This document shows positions 30,265-30,567 of a DNA stretch of 30,567 nucleotides, piece after piece. Within the stretch, counting starts at the first letter, position 1. Each line of letters opens with the position of its first letter. Under the pieces are notes generated by a model. That model did not search any database. It saw only the letters and a list, made by a program, of their open reading frames with translations, and had not been told where the DNA came from. The DNA is taken from contig DFBT01000086.1 in the NCBI GenBank assembly GCA_002366725.1, positions 1 through 30,567 on the forward strand, given 5' to 3'. This stretch comes from Caldifarciminota bacterium UBA3073. Lineage in GTDB: Bacteria; Hydrothermota; UBA3073. The translations under genes and the position numbers were made by a program.

Positions 30265-30567
30265 TATCCTTCTCTTTCTCTACCTTCCCACAAATGTCCC
30301 GCCGCTGGCGGGATCCCGATACGGCGGGACGGGATTTTCGCTTCACTTCGACAAATTCGATAGATGTTAAATTGCGTCCGCAACACCAGGAGAATCGAAC
30401 CTCACTGATAGATGAGACGATTCGCAATTTTGTCTGTACAGTTCCCAATAATCAAAGCCCAGAGAGATTAAAAATCTTCCCAAATAACACTTCTAACCTA
30501 CTCCACACCTTAACTCTGATAAAAACTCAAACACTCAATCAAGATTTTTCTTGATTTTTCCTTCGGT
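30265..30567. other. Spacer after the LVIVD gene with two hairpins, no gene seen
   Basis: 30296-30330: GTCCCGCCG pairs with CGGCGGGAC (9 bp), with an alternative inner hairpin CCCGCC-GCT-GGCGGG (30298-30312) like that at 303-319. 30537-30556: AATCAAGA-TTTT-TCTTGATT followed by TTT, a weak terminator candidate. No frame with a ribosome site or protein-like composition is present. Confidence 0.5.
30537..30556 (+). terminator. Weak intrinsic-terminator-like hairpin
   Basis: Perfect 8-bp AT-rich stem with a TTTT loop and a short trailing T-run. It is 270 bp from the last stop, so its link to the LVIVD gene is uncertain. Confidence 0.3.

Noticed and set aside
30380..30410. T-arm-like GGTTCGATTC on the minus strand suggesting a tRNA
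   Set aside because: The T stem does not pair, and no acceptor, D or anticodon arms can be built around it.

Overview
The window reads as a bacterial chromosome contig of moderate GC, rich in AGA/AGG/ATA codons, with clear Shine-Dalgarno sites on many genes and very canonical sigma70-type promoters. Two type IX secretion (T9SS) C-terminal sorting domains, a PorV-like outer-membrane protein and many short dispersed intergenic repeats suggest a Gram-negative-type lineage of the FCB group or a candidate phylum such as WOR-3/Stahlbacteria. That placement is inference; no marker here settles it.

Layout. 1-390: a dispersed repeat, a perfect promoter and two tRNA genes (Lys, Glu). 392-7116 (+): a surface beta-barrel protein with carboxypeptidase-like domains, a class I aminotransferase, ornithine carbamoyltransferase, GTPase HflX and S-adenosylhomocysteinase, separated by repeat-laden spacers. 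7113-9310 (-): ribosomal protein L32 and an EF-G paralogue from one promoter. 9617-13314 (-) is an accessory island: a T9SS-domain gene remnant, a complete Y1 (IS200/REP-associated) transposase element with perfect inverted ends, a gene for an HExxH putative secreted metallopeptidase that looks like an integron gene cassette with an attC-like site, and a tyrosine recombinase broken by a 19-bp palindromic insertion. 13404-18574 (+) is a central-metabolism run: gap, pgk, sucC, sucD and a KorD-like ferredoxin, joined by AT-rich spacers (two with inverted arms), the first four with G-run ribosome sites. 18645-24123 (+): PorV-like protein, transglutaminase-like protein, biotin-protein ligase, a gene fragment and ComM. 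24291-27537 (+) is a three-gene phosphorelay (histidine kinase, double receiver, receiver-kinase) from a perfect promoter. 27556-27844 holds remnants of a second Y1-type element. 28012-30264 (+) encodes a secreted LVIVD-repeat beta-propeller with a T9SS sorting domain.

The most interesting signals are (i) the cassette at 11072-12036, whose 5' end is the exact complement of the R'' box of its own attC-like site, as expected of an integron cassette, beside a recombinase that does not look like IntI; (ii) a 19/20-bp palindrome found three times, once splitting that recombinase so that removing exactly 19 bp restores the reading frame; and (iii) two Y1 transposase elements of different sequence that share the same end core and the same promoter-to-ATG geometry, which predicts leaderless mRNAs.
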